NCBI GenBank assembly: GCA_963662515.1
Contig: OY759675.1
Coordinates: forward strand, 1-64,000
DNA: 64,000 bases
Reading direction: 5' to 3'
Origin: JAFGDI01 sp963662515
GTDB taxonomy: Bacteria; Planctomycetota; Phycisphaerae; Sedimentisphaerales; SM23-30
Part shown: positions 36,058 through 44,466 of the stretch, piece by piece
How positions within the stretch are numbered: the first letter of the stretch is position 1
Layout of the letters: every line of letters begins with the position of its first letter
The notes under the pieces: model-generated
Database searches by the model: none
Told to the model about the DNA's origin: nothing
Seen by the model: only the letters and a program-made list of their open reading frames with translations
Program-made: the position numbers and the translations under genes

Positions 36058-36219
36058 TTCAGCCCCATGTTCTTACATATTCCAAGTCTCTATAAATACT
36101 ATACATCCCATTTTCCATTTTGGCAAGTCGATATTTTCTGAACTTGTAATAATGTGCCAGAATTCGCTCAGATGGTTTTACAGCGAGTCACGACTGATAT
36201 GCAGTCCAAATAAATATAT

Positions 36220-38322
36220 TCAACTTATATCGATGAGTCCCAGGCATTGGCCGTATCTTTGGAGCATGTCTCTTTTAAGGACAGAGAAATCGGGGTTGGT
36301 CAGGTGCGGATCTTCTTTTATCAGGCTCTGGGCATCGCGACGGGCCATATTGAGCAGGTCAAAATCTCTGGTCAGGTCGGCTATTTTCATGCCCGGCAGA
36401 CCATGCTGACTTGTACCAAAAAATTCACCCGGACCGCGGAGCTTGAGGTCCTCTTCTGCTATTTTAAAACCATCATTAGTACGGGTCATTATTTCCAGAC
36501 GGGCGCGGCCTTCTTCACTGCGAGGGTTGCCAAAGAGCAAACAATAAGACTGTTGCGCACCGCGTCCGATACGGCCACGCAACTGATGCAGTTGGGCCAG
36601 TCCGTAGCGGTCTGCATGTTCGATTATCATTACTGTAGCATTAGGCACATTTACGCCGACTTCTATTACAACGGTTGATACCAGTATGTTTATTTTGCCT
36701 GTGACGAAATCGGTCATTACCTGTTTCTTTTTCTCGGCTGGCATCTGACCGTGCAGCAGTCCGACATTAAGGTCTGGGAATATATCATGCTGTAAGTGGT
36801 GATGTTCATCAACGGCAGCCTTGAGCTGTTGTGCCGGGTTGAGCCAGGGGTCATCGGTGTCGATCTCTTCCTGTTCGATTCGCGGGTAAACAAAATATGC
36901 CTGTCTGCCCTGCTTTATCAGGCGGCGCAGACCGCTATATGCTTCCGGCAGTCGGTCGTTGCGAACCCATCTGGTTTCGACTGGCTTCCTGCCCGGCGGC
37001 AGTTCGTCAATGATCGAGACATCGAGGTCGCCAAAAACCGTCATTGCCAGAGTGCGGGGTATTGGTGTTGCTGTCATTACCAGATAATGAGGTGCGCTTG
37101 CCTTGGAACGGAACGCCTCGCGCTGCTTAACACCGAATTTATGCTGCTCATCTATTATTACCAGTCCCAGTTCGTTGAAACTTACATCTTGCTGGAGCAG
37201 GGCCTGAGTGCCCACGACAATATCGATCTGACCATTACTGATCTCATCGAGTAGTTGCTTGCGGGCCGTGCCGCTGGTGCCGCCTTTTAGCAGTGTGATC
37301 TTAACCTGACTGTCAGTGAGATATTTCTGGATCTCATTATAGTGCTGGACTGCCAGTATTTCAGTTGGTGCCATTATGGCCGCCTGTTTGCGGTTGGCAA
37401 TGGTAAGCAGCAGGGCATAGAGGGCGACAACGGTTTTACCAGAGCCGACATCTCCCTGAAGCAAGCGGTTCATTGGTTCACTTACGGCCAGATCTGCCAC
37501 TATCTCAGTTATTACCCGATCCTGAGCATTGGTTAATGTAAACGGGAGCAGTCGTCTGATACGACGGTCTATTTCATCTGAGCAGGGCAGGGCGCAGGCT
37601 GGCAGTGAATATTTATTTCTGGCTTTTCGCAGAGCTACTGCCAACTGCATTTGCAATAGTTCATCATAGACTAAAGAACGGCGGGCCTGATCGGCCTGTT
37701 CCTGGTCTTCGGGTTGATGTATCCATTGCAGGGCTTCTTTGCGTGTTGGCAGTTTACGGTCCTGACGATACTTCTCCGGGTAATATTCTTCGACCTGGTT
37801 GAGCAGGTCGGGCAGGCAGCGGCGAATGGTACGCGATATTTCATTACTGTTCAGTTCGGCGGTTGCCGGGTATCGACATTGTACTGAGCCGTAACCGGAC
37901 AGGTACTCATCGACATTTTCAACCTTTACCCATGCGGGGTTGGTCATTTGTAATTTATTGCGATAGTTGTTGACCTTGCCCCAGGCCGAGATAATATCGC
38001 CGGGCATGAGTTTATCCTTAATATATCCGGCATTAAACCATGAAAGCTGAAACTTGCCATCAGCATCTTCTATGGTTATATCAACTCGTGGGGGTCTGCT
38101 CCGCCGGTTCACATCTATGGTAATGACCTCGCCGATGACAGTTGCGGTGCAGTTAGCGTATAACTCGCCGGTACGCATAAGGTCAGGTTGAAAATCATAG
38201 CCGCGAGGAAAGTATTCCAGCAGGTCGCCAGCCAGAGTTACACCCAGCTTCTGGAATAGCTCTGCCCGATGCGGGCCTACCCCTTTTATGTATTGAATAG
38301 CTGTTTGGCTGGTGATCGTCAT
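36220..38322 (-). CDS. recG: ATP-dependent DNA helicase RecG
   Basis: A 700-residue RecG, which reverses stalled forks and migrates branched DNA. The wedge domain is at the N-terminus (IQYIKGVGPHRAELFQKLG and an OB fold at about 60-150). Helicase motifs include RLLQGDVGSGKTVVALYALL (Walker A), IIDEQHKFGVKQR (DEXH), VMTATPIPRTL and HQLRGRIGRGAQQSYC. The C-terminal TRG region, with LRGPGEFFGTSQHGLPG, is intact. Length matches the family. The gene has only a 51-bp gap to the amidase gene upstream, so it may be the last member of that leftward group. Confidence 0.96.
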   Translation of the reverse strand: MTITSQTAIQYIKGVGPHRAELFQKLGVTLAGDLLEYFPRGYDFQPDLMRTGELYANCTATVIGEVITIDVNRRSRPPRVDITIEDADGKFQLSWFNAGYIKDKLMPGDIISAWGKVNNYRNKLQMTNPAWVKVENVDEYLSGYGSVQCRYPATAELNSNEISRTIRRCLPDLLNQVEEYYPEKYRQDRKLPTRKEALQWIHQPEDQEQADQARRSLVYDELLQMQLAVALRKARNKYSLPACALPCSDEIDRRIRRLLPFTLTNAQDRVITEIVADLAVSEPMNRLLQGDVGSGKTVVALYALLLTIANRKQAAIMAPTEILAVQHYNEIQKYLTDSQVKITLLKGGTSGTARKQLLDEISNGQIDIVVGTQALLQQDVSFNELGLVIIDEQHKFGVKQREAFRSKASAPHYLVMTATPIPRTLAMTVFGDLDVSIIDELPPGRKPVETRWVRNDRLPEAYSGLRRLIKQGRQAYFVYPRIEQEEIDTDDPWLNPAQQLKAAVDEHHHLQHDIFPDLNVGLLHGQMPAEKKKQVMTDFVTGKINILVSTVVIEVGVNVPNATVMIIEHADRYGLAQLHQLRGRIGRGAQQSYCLLFGNPRSEEGRARLEIMTRTNDGFKIAEEDLKLRGPGEFFGTSQHGLPGMKIADLTRDFDLLNMARRDAQSLIKEDPHLTNPDFSVLKRDMLQRYGQCLGLIDIS

Positions 38323-38373
38323 AAAATTCGAGTAAGTATTTTAAAGTTAATATTTTTTTGCAGGCGGTCTGAT

Positions 38374-39117
38374 TTACCGGGCAAGATAATTAGCTATGCC
38401 ATCAGCTATAGCAGTTGCCAGTTTCTGTTGATACCAGTTGTTTTTTAACTTAGAGGCATCATTCTGATTTGATACGAATCCGCATTCTATTAATATTGCT
38501 GGTCGCGAGTGGCCATCACAAACGCGTAATTCCTGAGAGCGAGTACCTCGGTACTCGATGCCGGCCTTGGAGAGAGAGGACAAGAGTATCTGAGCAGCCT
38601 GCTTGCTTTTGGCAGATGCTCTTGAGCCGGTTAATACTGTCAGCCCTGAGATGTGGGTTTTCTTGTTATAGTCAGCATGAACCGAGACGAACAGATCGCA
38701 TTTGTACTTGTCTGCTGCTGCTGCCCGGTTATCCAGTTCAATATAGACATCAGTGCTGCGGGTCATAATTACCCGGCATCCTTTTTCCTGTAATTTAGCT
38801 GCGATCAATTTTGACATGGTCAGGTTAAAGTCTTTCTCTCGAACGCCATTGCCATTTGTGCCCGGGTCTTTACCGCCATGGCCGGGATCAACTATCACTA
38901 TTTTACCGATAATAGATTTAGGGATTGTTGCTTTTTCTGTTGCAGGAGAAGTGACTTTTGGTTTATTGAAGTTGTATTCGCCGGCAGCTGCATTATCCAG
39001 GCTACCGTATGGTTTGTAGTCTGGCTCAGGCTTGTAACAGCCATTGGCAAGTACAAACAGCGAAAGGGTAACTAATATAAATAGTATTTTACGGGTCATA
39101 TCAACTTTTCTCATCAT
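38374..39117 (-). CDS. N-acetylmuramoyl-L-alanine amidase (lipoprotein)
   Basis: A 247-residue amidase_3 enzyme that cuts the bond between MurNAc and L-Ala in peptidoglycan. The catalytic zinc site shows IVDPGHGGKDPGTNG, an early Glu in REKDFNL, SVHADYN and the catalytic Glu in ILIECGFVSNQND. A lipobox LANGC follows a hydrophobic signal, so it should be membrane-anchored. The first ATG overlaps the GT9 stop by four bases. The ATG seven codons in gives a more usual signal peptide and is a possible start. It lacks the AMIN targeting domain of AmiC. Confidence 0.9.
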   Translation of the reverse strand: MMRKVDMTRKILFILVTLSLFVLANGCYKPEPDYKPYGSLDNAAAGEYNFNKPKVTSPATEKATIPKSIIGKIVIVDPGHGGKDPGTNGNGVREKDFNLTMSKLIAAKLQEKGCRVIMTRSTDVYIELDNRAAAADKYKCDLFVSVHADYNKKTHISGLTVLTGSRASAKSKQAAQILLSSLSKAGIEYRGTRSQELRVCDGHSRPAILIECGFVSNQNDASKLKNNWYQQKLATAIADGIANYLAR

Positions 39118-40229
39118 TCTGCTGCAAAGATAGTTTCAAGTTTTGCCAGGACATCACCCACACTGATATTGTTTATATTGTGGGCTTCGTTCTGGCTGTA
39201 TCTGCCTGTTCTGGCTATGCCAGTGCCGGCTTCGATAACATTATGTCTTTGGCTCACCGGGCCAACGACATCAGGGTTAGTTGCTCCATAAATTCCAAGT
39301 ACTGTCCTGGGCAAAGCTGCGGCAACATGCAACGGGCCGGAATCATTACCAATAACCAGGCGGCAACGGGTTAGAATAGCCACCATCTCTGCCAGTTGGG
39401 TCTTTCCTACCAGATTAACCAGGCATTTTTGTTGGCTGCTGGCAATAATTGTATCAGAGATCATTTTCTCACGCAGCCCGGCACCAAGCAAAACGCATTT
39501 CAGCTGATACTTATTATATATAGCATCTGCCAACAGGCCATATTTATCCGCCGGCCATATTTTTTCTGCTGCGGTTGCCCCGGGGAGCAATACAATAAAG
39601 TCATTATCGAATTTTATCCCGGCCTGAGTTAAAATTTCTTCTGCTTTTAAATATGCATCTGCTCTGACCGGCACGCCAAAATCTGGCTCAACATCGCCTA
39701 TGCCCGCAGCCTGAGCAATGCGCCAGCAATCGTCATTGGCATGGTTGATCTGGGGGGCATAGACTCGTTCGTTATAGAAAAGCCACGCCAGTTCCCTGGC
39801 CTTTCTCAGACCAATTCGTACCGGAGCTTTTGTCTGCCAGGTCATCAGGCCGCTTCTGAGCAATCCCTGCATATCCAGTACCAGATCGAATTTTCTGCTT
39901 TTGAGTTCTTTGCTGAATTGGTATGCCCAGTGCAGGCTGGAAAGGTTCAGGCCGGAAAATTTTTTCTTATCGAAAAGGATTATGTCATTTACGGCAGGAT
40001 TGTCTTTTATCAGATCGGCAAATTCAGGCCGGATCAGCCAGGTGATATGTGATTGGGGGTATCGATCCCGCAGTGCTTTAACTGCGGGTATTGCGCGTGC
40101 TACATCGCCCAGAGCACTTGGTTTGATTACAAGAATATTGTTATAATCAGAAGCCATGCATGCTTTTTGATTATTACTATCATTGGTAGTAACAGGCCCG
40201 GCTTTATCTTTGTTTATTTCGTAATTCAT
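39114..40229 (-). CDS. Glycosyltransferase family 9 (heptosyltransferase-like)
   Basis: A 371-residue GT9 enzyme of the ADP-heptose:LPS heptosyltransferase type. It has NILVIKPSALGDVARAIPAV near residue 30 and the donor-binding C-terminal half LLPGATAAEKIWPADKYG and VIGNDSGPLHVAAAL, with GIYGATNPDVVGP. This suggests assembly of lipopolysaccharide core or another envelope glycan. The first 26 residues before DYNNILV are not conserved, so the true start may be the Met at residue 25. It overlaps the amidase gene by four bases. Confidence 0.88.
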   Translation of the reverse strand: MNYEINKDKAGPVTTNDSNNQKACMASDYNNILVIKPSALGDVARAIPAVKALRDRYPQSHITWLIRPEFADLIKDNPAVNDIILFDKKKFSGLNLSSLHWAYQFSKELKSRKFDLVLDMQGLLRSGLMTWQTKAPVRIGLRKARELAWLFYNERVYAPQINHANDDCWRIAQAAGIGDVEPDFGVPVRADAYLKAEEILTQAGIKFDNDFIVLLPGATAAEKIWPADKYGLLADAIYNKYQLKCVLLGAGLREKMISDTIIASSQQKCLVNLVGKTQLAEMVAILTRCRLVIGNDSGPLHVAAALPRTVLGIYGATNPDVVGPVSQRHNVIEAGTGIARTGRYSQNEAHNINNISVGDVLAKLETIFAAE

Positions 40230-40308
40230 AATTATGTGTTCCAGGTCTAATGATATCAGCTAATTATGAATTAATCAAATTGCCAGTATTAATTGTCACC
40301 AGGTGGTG

Positions 40309-41154
40309 TTAAAATAGTTCGCCTTGCTTATGTTCCATAATGGCTTTTATCCGTTTACTCGCCTGTTCGACATAGTTTTCGGAAATGTCGAAAGTGAGAT
40401 AGCGGCGGTCGAGTTTACAGGCGACGGCGGCGGTGGTACCTGAACCGCAGAAGGGGTCGATGACCAGACTATCTGGGTTGCTGGCAACTTTGATAATTCG
40501 CTCGAGCAGTTTCTCGGGCATCTGGCAGCCGTGGAAACCCTGTCGTTCCTTGAATGTGCCACACACGCGCGGGATATGCCAGGTATCTTCCATTTCGTCA
40601 AAAGATCCTTTTTCCTCTATCTCCTGGGGACGCAAAATCCAGGTGTCATCTGGCACCCGGCCCCGGCTATCGGCTCGTTTGTCATCATAGATCAGTTGTC
40701 GGGCCGAAGGTACACGGATCTCCATATCATTGAAGATGAACTTCTTTGGATCTTTGGTATAATATAGTATATGGGCATGTGAGCGGGAGAATTTCTTCTT
40801 GGTATTCTGCCCGAAGGTATAATACCAGATTATCCAGTTGCGAAAGTGCATACCCAGCTCACGCAGAATAACTTTCAGTTCAGCGGCATATTCATCACCA
40901 ATAGCGATCCACATTGAACCCTGCTGAGTCAGACAGTCCCGGCATACTTCCATCCACTGCCGCGACCACTTGATATACTCTTCATGCGCCAGCTCGTCAT
41001 CATACTTGTCATAGCTGTAGCCAATATTAAAGGGTGGATCAGCAAAGACCAGATCCGCGAACGGCTGGTTATTATGTCTGGTGAGCAGGTCACGCAGATA
41101 GCCCACGCAATCAGCATTAACTATCTGTGATTCAATTTTAGGGGTTGAGGTCAT
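40309..41154 (-). CDS. DNA (adenine-N6 or cytosine-N4) methyltransferase, beta class
   Basis: A 281-residue DNA methyltransferase. Motif IV DPPFNIGY (Asp39-Pro-Pro-Phe) comes first and the SAM-binding motif I VIDPFCGSGTTAAVACKL lies near the C-terminus, the order of beta-class enzymes such as CcrM and Dam relatives. A target-recognition region (about 100-220) lies between. There is no restriction endonuclease gene beside it, so it is probably an orphan enzyme with a regulatory role. The recognition site cannot be read from the sequence. Confidence 0.93.
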   Translation of the reverse strand: MTSTPKIESQIVNADCVGYLRDLLTRHNNQPFADLVFADPPFNIGYSYDKYDDELAHEEYIKWSRQWMEVCRDCLTQQGSMWIAIGDEYAAELKVILRELGMHFRNWIIWYYTFGQNTKKKFSRSHAHILYYTKDPKKFIFNDMEIRVPSARQLIYDDKRADSRGRVPDDTWILRPQEIEEKGSFDEMEDTWHIPRVCGTFKERQGFHGCQMPEKLLERIIKVASNPDSLVIDPFCGSGTTAAVACKLDRRYLTFDISENYVEQASKRIKAIMEHKQGELF

Positions 41155-41240
41155 GGGGTTATACTATATTGGTTTTGGGGTAATAGTAAAGTGGAAATTG
41201 GCTGGGCTGGGAGCTATAGTTTTAGATGGTGGTGAATTAA

Positions 41241-41410
41241 GAGATAGGACAAATAGGAGATAGGACTTAGAGGACGCAGAAGGCCGATATATAGGACAGA
41301 TAGGGGCTTATAGGTCGCCAGTGGCAGGGTGTTGGCTTTGCCCTGCCTATTGATCCTATAGTATAGGTTCTCTGTGTCCTCTAAGTCCTATTTCCTATCA
41401 GTCCTATCTC
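41241..41410. repeat. 170-bp nested inverted-repeat element (TAGGAC-rich)
   Basis: Outer arms 41241-41280 and 41371-41410 are reverse complements over 40 bp with four mismatches. Inside are further complementary pieces: TATAGGAC at 41290-41297 against CCTATA near 41355, and a compact hairpin GGCAGGG (41323-41329) / CCCTGCC (41341-41347). The unit (A)TAGGAC recurs within each arm. It resembles a small palindromic mobile element or MITE-like repeat and encodes no protein. Confidence 0.75.
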
Positions 41411-41462
41411 CTGGCCGTAGTAATACCCCTAACAGCCTGTCAATAAATCACTTACCCACTAA

Positions 41463-41491
41463 TTGACTACCCCTCTTCCTTGTGGTATAAT
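41463..41491 (+). promoter_or_regulatory. Promoter of pheT
   Basis: TTGACT (41463-41468), a 17-bp spacer and TATAAT (41486-41491), 53 bp upstream of the pheT ATG. A near-consensus housekeeping promoter. Confidence 0.75.
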
Positions 41492-41544
41492 GACTGGTTT
41501 ATTGGCATTTAATACAAAAAAATTAACTGGAATTGGTAGAACAA

Positions 41545-43557
41545 ATGAAGATATCGCTGAACTGGCTTAAGGATTATGTTGATTTCAATGGCTCTGTTGC
41601 TGAGCTGGAAGACATTTTTATGCGGGCGGGAATGCCGGTTGAAGAGGTTAAGCAGGTTGGCGATGACTGGATGCTCGATGTTGAGGTTACCAGTAACCGT
41701 GGCGATTGCCTGGGCCATATAGGTCTGGCTCGCGAGGTTGCTGCCGCGACCGGGGCAGAATTGAAAGTGCCGTCAGTTGATTTTCAGACGGGCGACAAAA
41801 CCGCAGATTCGCTGGTTAAGGTGGTAAATCAGTCAGAAGGCCAGTGCAAACGCTACACCGCTCGCGTGATCGAGGGTGTAAAGGTCGGCCCATCGCCCGA
41901 CTGGATGCAAAAGCGTCTGGAAACTATTGGTCTGCGAAGCGTTAATAATGCTGTTGATATTACTAATTATGTTATGATGGAGGTGGGTCAGCCATTACAT
42001 GCCTTTGATTATAATAAAGTGGCTGGTGCAACTATCATTGTCCGTCACTCTGCAGATGAGCAGATGCAGATGATCGACCACAGCACCCATAAATTTGACA
42101 CTGACTCGTTGTTTATTTGTGATGCCAATGGCCCGGTTGCTCTGGCTGGTATTATGGGTGGTTGTGCCAGCGAGGTAAGTGATGTAACAACTGATATATT
42201 ATTGGAAAGTGCCTGGTTCAACCCGCTGTCGATCCGCAGGACGGCGCGTAAATATGTGCTGAGCAGCGATTCCTCTTATCGTTTTGAGCGTAATGTCGAT
42301 ATCTGGGGTGCCGACTGGGCTTCATGCAGGGCTGTTTCACTGTTGCAGCAGTTATGTGGCGGTACTATTGCCGCCGGTATGGTTGACAACTGGGAAAAAG
42401 ATCAGGCTGACACAGTTACGACTACCCTGCGTATGAGCCGTCTGAATATGCTGACCGGCATAAAATTCGAGCCGCAACGAGCTGTTGACATTTTGTCCTC
42501 ACTGGGTTTTTGCCCGGCATATGACAGCCAGACTGATAGCATTACCTGCCAGATACCAAGCTGGCGGCGTGGCGATGCTACCCGTGAGGCTGATATGATC
42601 GAGGAGATCATTCGTATTCATGGTTTCGCTCATATTCCTACTGATGAAAAGATACATATTAAGGTTAAGCAGCCAGATATGTTCCAGAAGACTCGCCGTC
42701 AGATTTGCAATTCACTTAATGGTGTGGGTTATTTTGAGACTATAAGTGTGAGCTTTATTGATGATGGCCAGTGGCAGTTGTTCGCCGCTGGTGGCGAGCC
42801 GATCAGCGTTTTGAACCAGACCAGGCGTGCTAATAATACTCTGCGGCCCAGTCTGTTGCCAAGTTTGTTGACTATAGCCCGAACCAATCAGGATGCCGGT
42901 AATGTCCGTTGCGATATTTTTGAAATAGCGACAGTATATAACCGGGAATCTGGCAAGACCAGCGAAGCCTCTCGATTGGCTTTACTTACCAATGGCGATT
43001 TCCGCTATTTGCGTGGCGCGGTAGAGCAGTGCGTGCGGGCTATTGACAAGCGTGCAGAAGTTATTTGCCGCCCGGCGAGTGTAAAGTGGGCAGGCACAGA
43101 TGCCGGTGCTGAATTTGTCGTGGGCGATAAGGTCATTGGCTATGCCGGGCTTATAGCTGATAAGATCAAAACGGCTTTCGGACTGGATAAGGCTGTTGCC
43201 GTAGCTGAGCTGGACTTTGCCGCTCTGGCGGCAATGCAGGGACGGGTTCCGACTTGTCAGCCAATACTGAGATTCCCGGCGATTGTGCGTGATCTGTCTT
43301 TGGTACTGGAAGAAGGCGTAAGCTGGTCAGAGGTCGAACAGGCGATCTGGTCTGCTAATATCGAAGAAATGCGTGAAGTGAACTTCGTGGATATCTACCG
43401 CGGCAAGGGCATCGACAAGGGCATGAAATCTCTGACACTATCGATAACCTTCAAGAAAGCCGATGGCACCCTGACACACGAAGTAGCCGAAGAATACCAG
43501 GCCAGGGTGCTGGGTATTCTCAAGGACAAATTCAAAGCCGAACTAAGAGCGGTATAG
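41545..43557 (+). CDS. pheT: Phenylalanyl-tRNA synthetase beta subunit, without OB domain
   Basis: A 670-residue PheT. It starts MKISLNWLKDYVDFNG and soon reaches DWMLDVEVTSNRGDCLGHIGLARE. In E. coli-type PheT (about 795 residues) an OB-fold tRNA-binding domain of about 110 residues lies between these two blocks; here it is missing. The B3/B4 editing region (VNNAVDITNYVMMEVGQPLHAFD, ALAGIMGG), B5 and the C-terminal anticodon-binding FDX-ACB domain (LRFPAIVRDLSLVLEEGV) are intact. I use the ATG at 41545; an in-frame TTG at 41533 is less likely. pheS is not adjacent. The stop TAG lies within the start of a REP-type repeat. Confidence 0.92.
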   Translation: MKISLNWLKDYVDFNGSVAELEDIFMRAGMPVEEVKQVGDDWMLDVEVTSNRGDCLGHIGLAREVAAATGAELKVPSVDFQTGDKTADSLVKVVNQSEGQCKRYTARVIEGVKVGPSPDWMQKRLETIGLRSVNNAVDITNYVMMEVGQPLHAFDYNKVAGATIIVRHSADEQMQMIDHSTHKFDTDSLFICDANGPVALAGIMGGCASEVSDVTTDILLESAWFNPLSIRRTARKYVLSSDSSYRFERNVDIWGADWASCRAVSLLQQLCGGTIAAGMVDNWEKDQADTVTTTLRMSRLNMLTGIKFEPQRAVDILSSLGFCPAYDSQTDSITCQIPSWRRGDATREADMIEEIIRIHGFAHIPTDEKIHIKVKQPDMFQKTRRQICNSLNGVGYFETISVSFIDDGQWQLFAAGGEPISVLNQTRRANNTLRPSLLPSLLTIARTNQDAGNVRCDIFEIATVYNRESGKTSEASRLALLTNGDFRYLRGAVEQCVRAIDKRAEVICRPASVKWAGTDAGAEFVVGDKVIGYAGLIADKIKTAFGLDKAVAVAELDFAALAAMQGRVPTCQPILRFPAIVRDLSLVLEEGVSWSEVEQAIWSANIEEMREVNFVDIYRGKGIDKGMKSLTLSITFKKADGTLTHEVAEEYQARVLGILKDKFKAELRAV

Positions 43558-43697
43558 TAGGACAGGCATCTTGCCTGTCGCCTGAATTTCGACGAAGTCG
43601 AAAAAGTATTATAGTCCTGGAATTTGGATATGGAATAGATTAATGTTTTGCCAGCTTAGCTGTCAACTCAGGTGTCAGGCAAGATGCCTGACCTACT
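43552..43697. repeat. 146-bp REP/BIME-type repeat, copy 1
   Basis: Ends are inverted: TAGTAGGACAGGCATCTTGC at the left and its near reverse complement GGCAAGATGCCTGACCTACT at the right. Each end is itself a short hairpin (GACAGGCA..TGCCTGTC). A central palindrome TTTCGAC..GTCGAAA is also present. It matches copy 2 at 143 of 146 positions. Its left end contains the pheT stop codon. Confidence 0.95.
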
Positions 43698-43714
43698 ATT
43701 TTTGTGGTGTCCGA

Positions 43715-44326
43715 ATGAAAGATATATTTTACAATCCTGATTTTGCCACAGAAAGAAATAGACGACATTTACCTCACTGGCAGCAAAACGAGAAATTTTA
43801 TTTTGTGACTTTCCGGCTTGCTGATTCTATTCCGGTTGAAAATCTCGTCAGACTTGAATGTCAGCAAAAAGAATTCTTACGGACTAACTTCCGTCCTTTT
43901 ACCGCTAATCAGGAACAACAGTACCAGCATTTATTTTTTGAAAAAATAAATGGTTGGCTTGATAATTGTTATGGTGAATGTCTGCTAGAAAGAGCAGATA
44001 TTGCCAGTATAGTTAAAGATGCGATTTTCTATTATAACGACAATAAGTATCAGTTGGATCATTGGGTAATAATGCCAAACCATGTTCATGTCTTACTCCT
44101 GCTTAATGGTGATATTAAAATCCAGAGTGTTACCCATAGTTGGAAATCATATACCGGATTACAGATTAATAAACTAGTTGGCAAAACTGGTTCGTTCTGG
44201 CAAAGCGAATCTTTCGACCATATAGTTCGCAGTCAATTTTATCTCGATAAATATCGCAATTACATTGTATCCAATAAGGAAAGAGTTGGGAGCAGAGCGA
44301 TGTTAAGTACGGAAACAATAGTATAG
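43715..44326 (+). CDS. REP-associated tyrosine transposase (RAYT, IS200-like Y1 family)
   Basis: A 203-residue Y1/HUH single-strand DNA nuclease of the RAYT type, which nicks REP hairpins. The HUH motif is MPNHVHVLL (His123, His125). The tyrosine-bearing helix is in YLDKYRNYIVSN near residues 176-187. N-terminal RNRRHLPHW and KFYFVTFRLADS are typical. The ATG at 43715 gives the conserved start; an upstream in-frame ATG (43643) lies in the repeat and adds Cys-rich residues not expected. The gene sits exactly between two copies of the 146-bp repeat. It looks intact. The stop TAG is inside the second repeat. Confidence 0.93.
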   Translation: MKDIFYNPDFATERNRRHLPHWQQNEKFYFVTFRLADSIPVENLVRLECQQKEFLRTNFRPFTANQEQQYQHLFFEKINGWLDNCYGECLLERADIASIVKDAIFYYNDNKYQLDHWVIMPNHVHVLLLLNGDIKIQSVTHSWKSYTGLQINKLVGKTGSFWQSESFDHIVRSQFYLDKYRNYIVSNKERVGSRAMLSTETIV

Positions 44327-44466
44327 TAGGACAGGCATCTTGCCTGTCGTCTGAATTTCGACGAAGTCGAAAAAGTATTATAGTCCTGGAATTTGGATAT
44401 GGAATAGATTAACGCTTTGCCAGCTTAGCTGTCAACTCAGGTGTCAGGCAAGATGCCTGACCTACT
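44321..44466. repeat. 146-bp REP/BIME-type repeat, copy 2
   Basis: Same orientation as copy 1, differing at three positions (43581 C versus T, and TGT versus CGC near the middle). The left end contains the RAYT stop codon, and the right end contains the hemB stop codon on the minus strand. Confidence 0.95.

Larger units (their letters stand above)
41155..41544. other. Intergenic region with palindromic element and pheT promoter
   Basis: About 390 bp between divergent genes. It holds the nested palindromic element (41241-41410) and the pheT promoter (41463-41491). No gene was found in it. Confidence 0.6.

Noticed and set aside
41241..41410. Transcription terminator
   Set aside because: The inner hairpin is terminator-like but there is no T-run, and the outer 40-bp arms indicate a repeat element instead.
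43643..43714. N-terminal extension of the RAYT gene
   Set aside because: It lies inside the REP repeat and adds 24 Cys-rich residues not found in the family; the ATG at 43715 fits better.
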